Shown here: one piece after another, positions 63,903 to 64,000 of the stretch
Layout: the number at the start of each line of letters is the position of its first letter
How positions within the stretch are numbered: the stretch's first letter is position 1
Source: Gammaproteobacteria bacterium
GTDB taxonomy: Bacteria; Pseudomonadota; Gammaproteobacteria; Poriferisulfidales; GCA-002705445
Reading direction: 5' to 3'
Length of the DNA: 64,000 nucleotides
Assembly: GCA_018674175.1 (NCBI GenBank)
Contig: JABHAT010000029.1
Coordinates: 91,825-155,824, forward strand
Notes under the pieces: model-generated
What the model was told of the DNA's origin: nothing
Database searches by the model: none
Seen by the model: only the letters and a program-made list of their open reading frames with translations
Translations under genes and position numbers: made by a program

Positions 63903-64000
63903 TGAGTAATAAATTAGTCGACATATGTGTAAACCTAACAGATAACGTTTTTTCTGGGAAAGAAGAAATTATAATAGATGGCGCCATAAAAAATGGTGTC
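63902..64000 (+). CDS. tatD: TatD-family metal-dependent hydrolase, 5' part only
   Basis: ATG overlapping the trhO stop (TAATG). The 33 visible codons read MSNKLVDICVNLTDN and continue with an I-I-D-G-A helix, as at the start of TatD (DIgVNLT). TatD proteins are 3'-5' deoxyribonucleases of the amidohydrolase fold. The reading frame is open at the window end. Confidence 0.75.
   Translation, partial: MSNKLVDICVNLTDNVFSGKEEIIIDGAIKNGV

Overview
The window is AT-rich, gene-dense DNA from a Gram-negative gammaproteobacterium. It carries a complete LPS inner-core set (waaA, kdkA, two GT9 heptosyltransferases, hldD, hldE), fabA, coq7, class Ia nrdAB and the gammaproteobacterial order pcm-rhodanese-tolC-waaA. 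The central landmark is a complete reverse-type dissimilatory sulfite reductase locus, dsrABEFHCMKLJOPNR (34988-47356), in the order known from Allochromatium vinosum. It oxidises stored or intermediate reduced sulfur to sulfite. Low GC, small intergenic gaps and the gene set suggest a marine sulfur oxidiser related to SUP05/Thioglobaceae or UBA868-type lineages. That placement is inference; no rRNA is present.

Layout. 1-12424: housekeeping genes (dihydroorotase, cysS, hisI, an Aas-like acyl-ACP synthetase, alr, dnaB, rplI-rpsR-rpsF, rlmB, a short rnr, thiC). 12595-23207: pcm, rhodanese, tolC family, then LPS core biosynthesis, a zf-CHCC protein and ilvE. 23312-28687: a Fur-box-preceded ferric iron ABC transporter (fbpABC-like) followed by ilvD. 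28691-34788: an accessory block of small and poorly characterised genes. It holds a TrpD2-like protein, an RMF-like 64-aa protein, two 2-oxoglutarate/Fe(II) dioxygenase-like proteins, a cysteine-less DsrC homologue (RspA type), a lone Cas6/Cmx6-family protein and several short conserved-looking ORFs. 34988-47356: dsr. 47337-49126: a NarX/NarL-like two-component pair and a 56-aa membrane ORF. 49127-53478: sulfurtransferase, OsmC, bioA, coq7 and a GlcF-like Fe-S protein. 53542-53643: a probable orphan small RNA. 53642-58311: a LexA-like S24 protein and nrdAB with DnaA- and NrdR-like sites. 58398-64000: ion channel, TraB/GumN, an AlkB-like membrane hydroxylase, a MerR-type regulator, fabA, trhO and a partial tatD.

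How it fits together. DsrE/F/H and DsrC pass sulfur to DsrAB. DsrL supplies or accepts electrons on the NAD(P)H side, and DsrMKJOP links DsrC-bound sulfur to the quinone pool and periplasm. DsrN amidates siroheme and DsrR is an A-type scaffold-like protein. The downstream soluble NarX/NarL-like pair and a NarL-like 7-2-7 site in the dsrA upstream region suggest that this pair regulates the locus. That region is shared with a divergent minus-strand operon (TauD-like, 63-aa ORF, Cas6-like, RspA), so sulfur oxidation and the uncharacterised operon may be co-regulated. This Cas6-containing, CRISPR-free operon is the best candidate here for an undescribed system.
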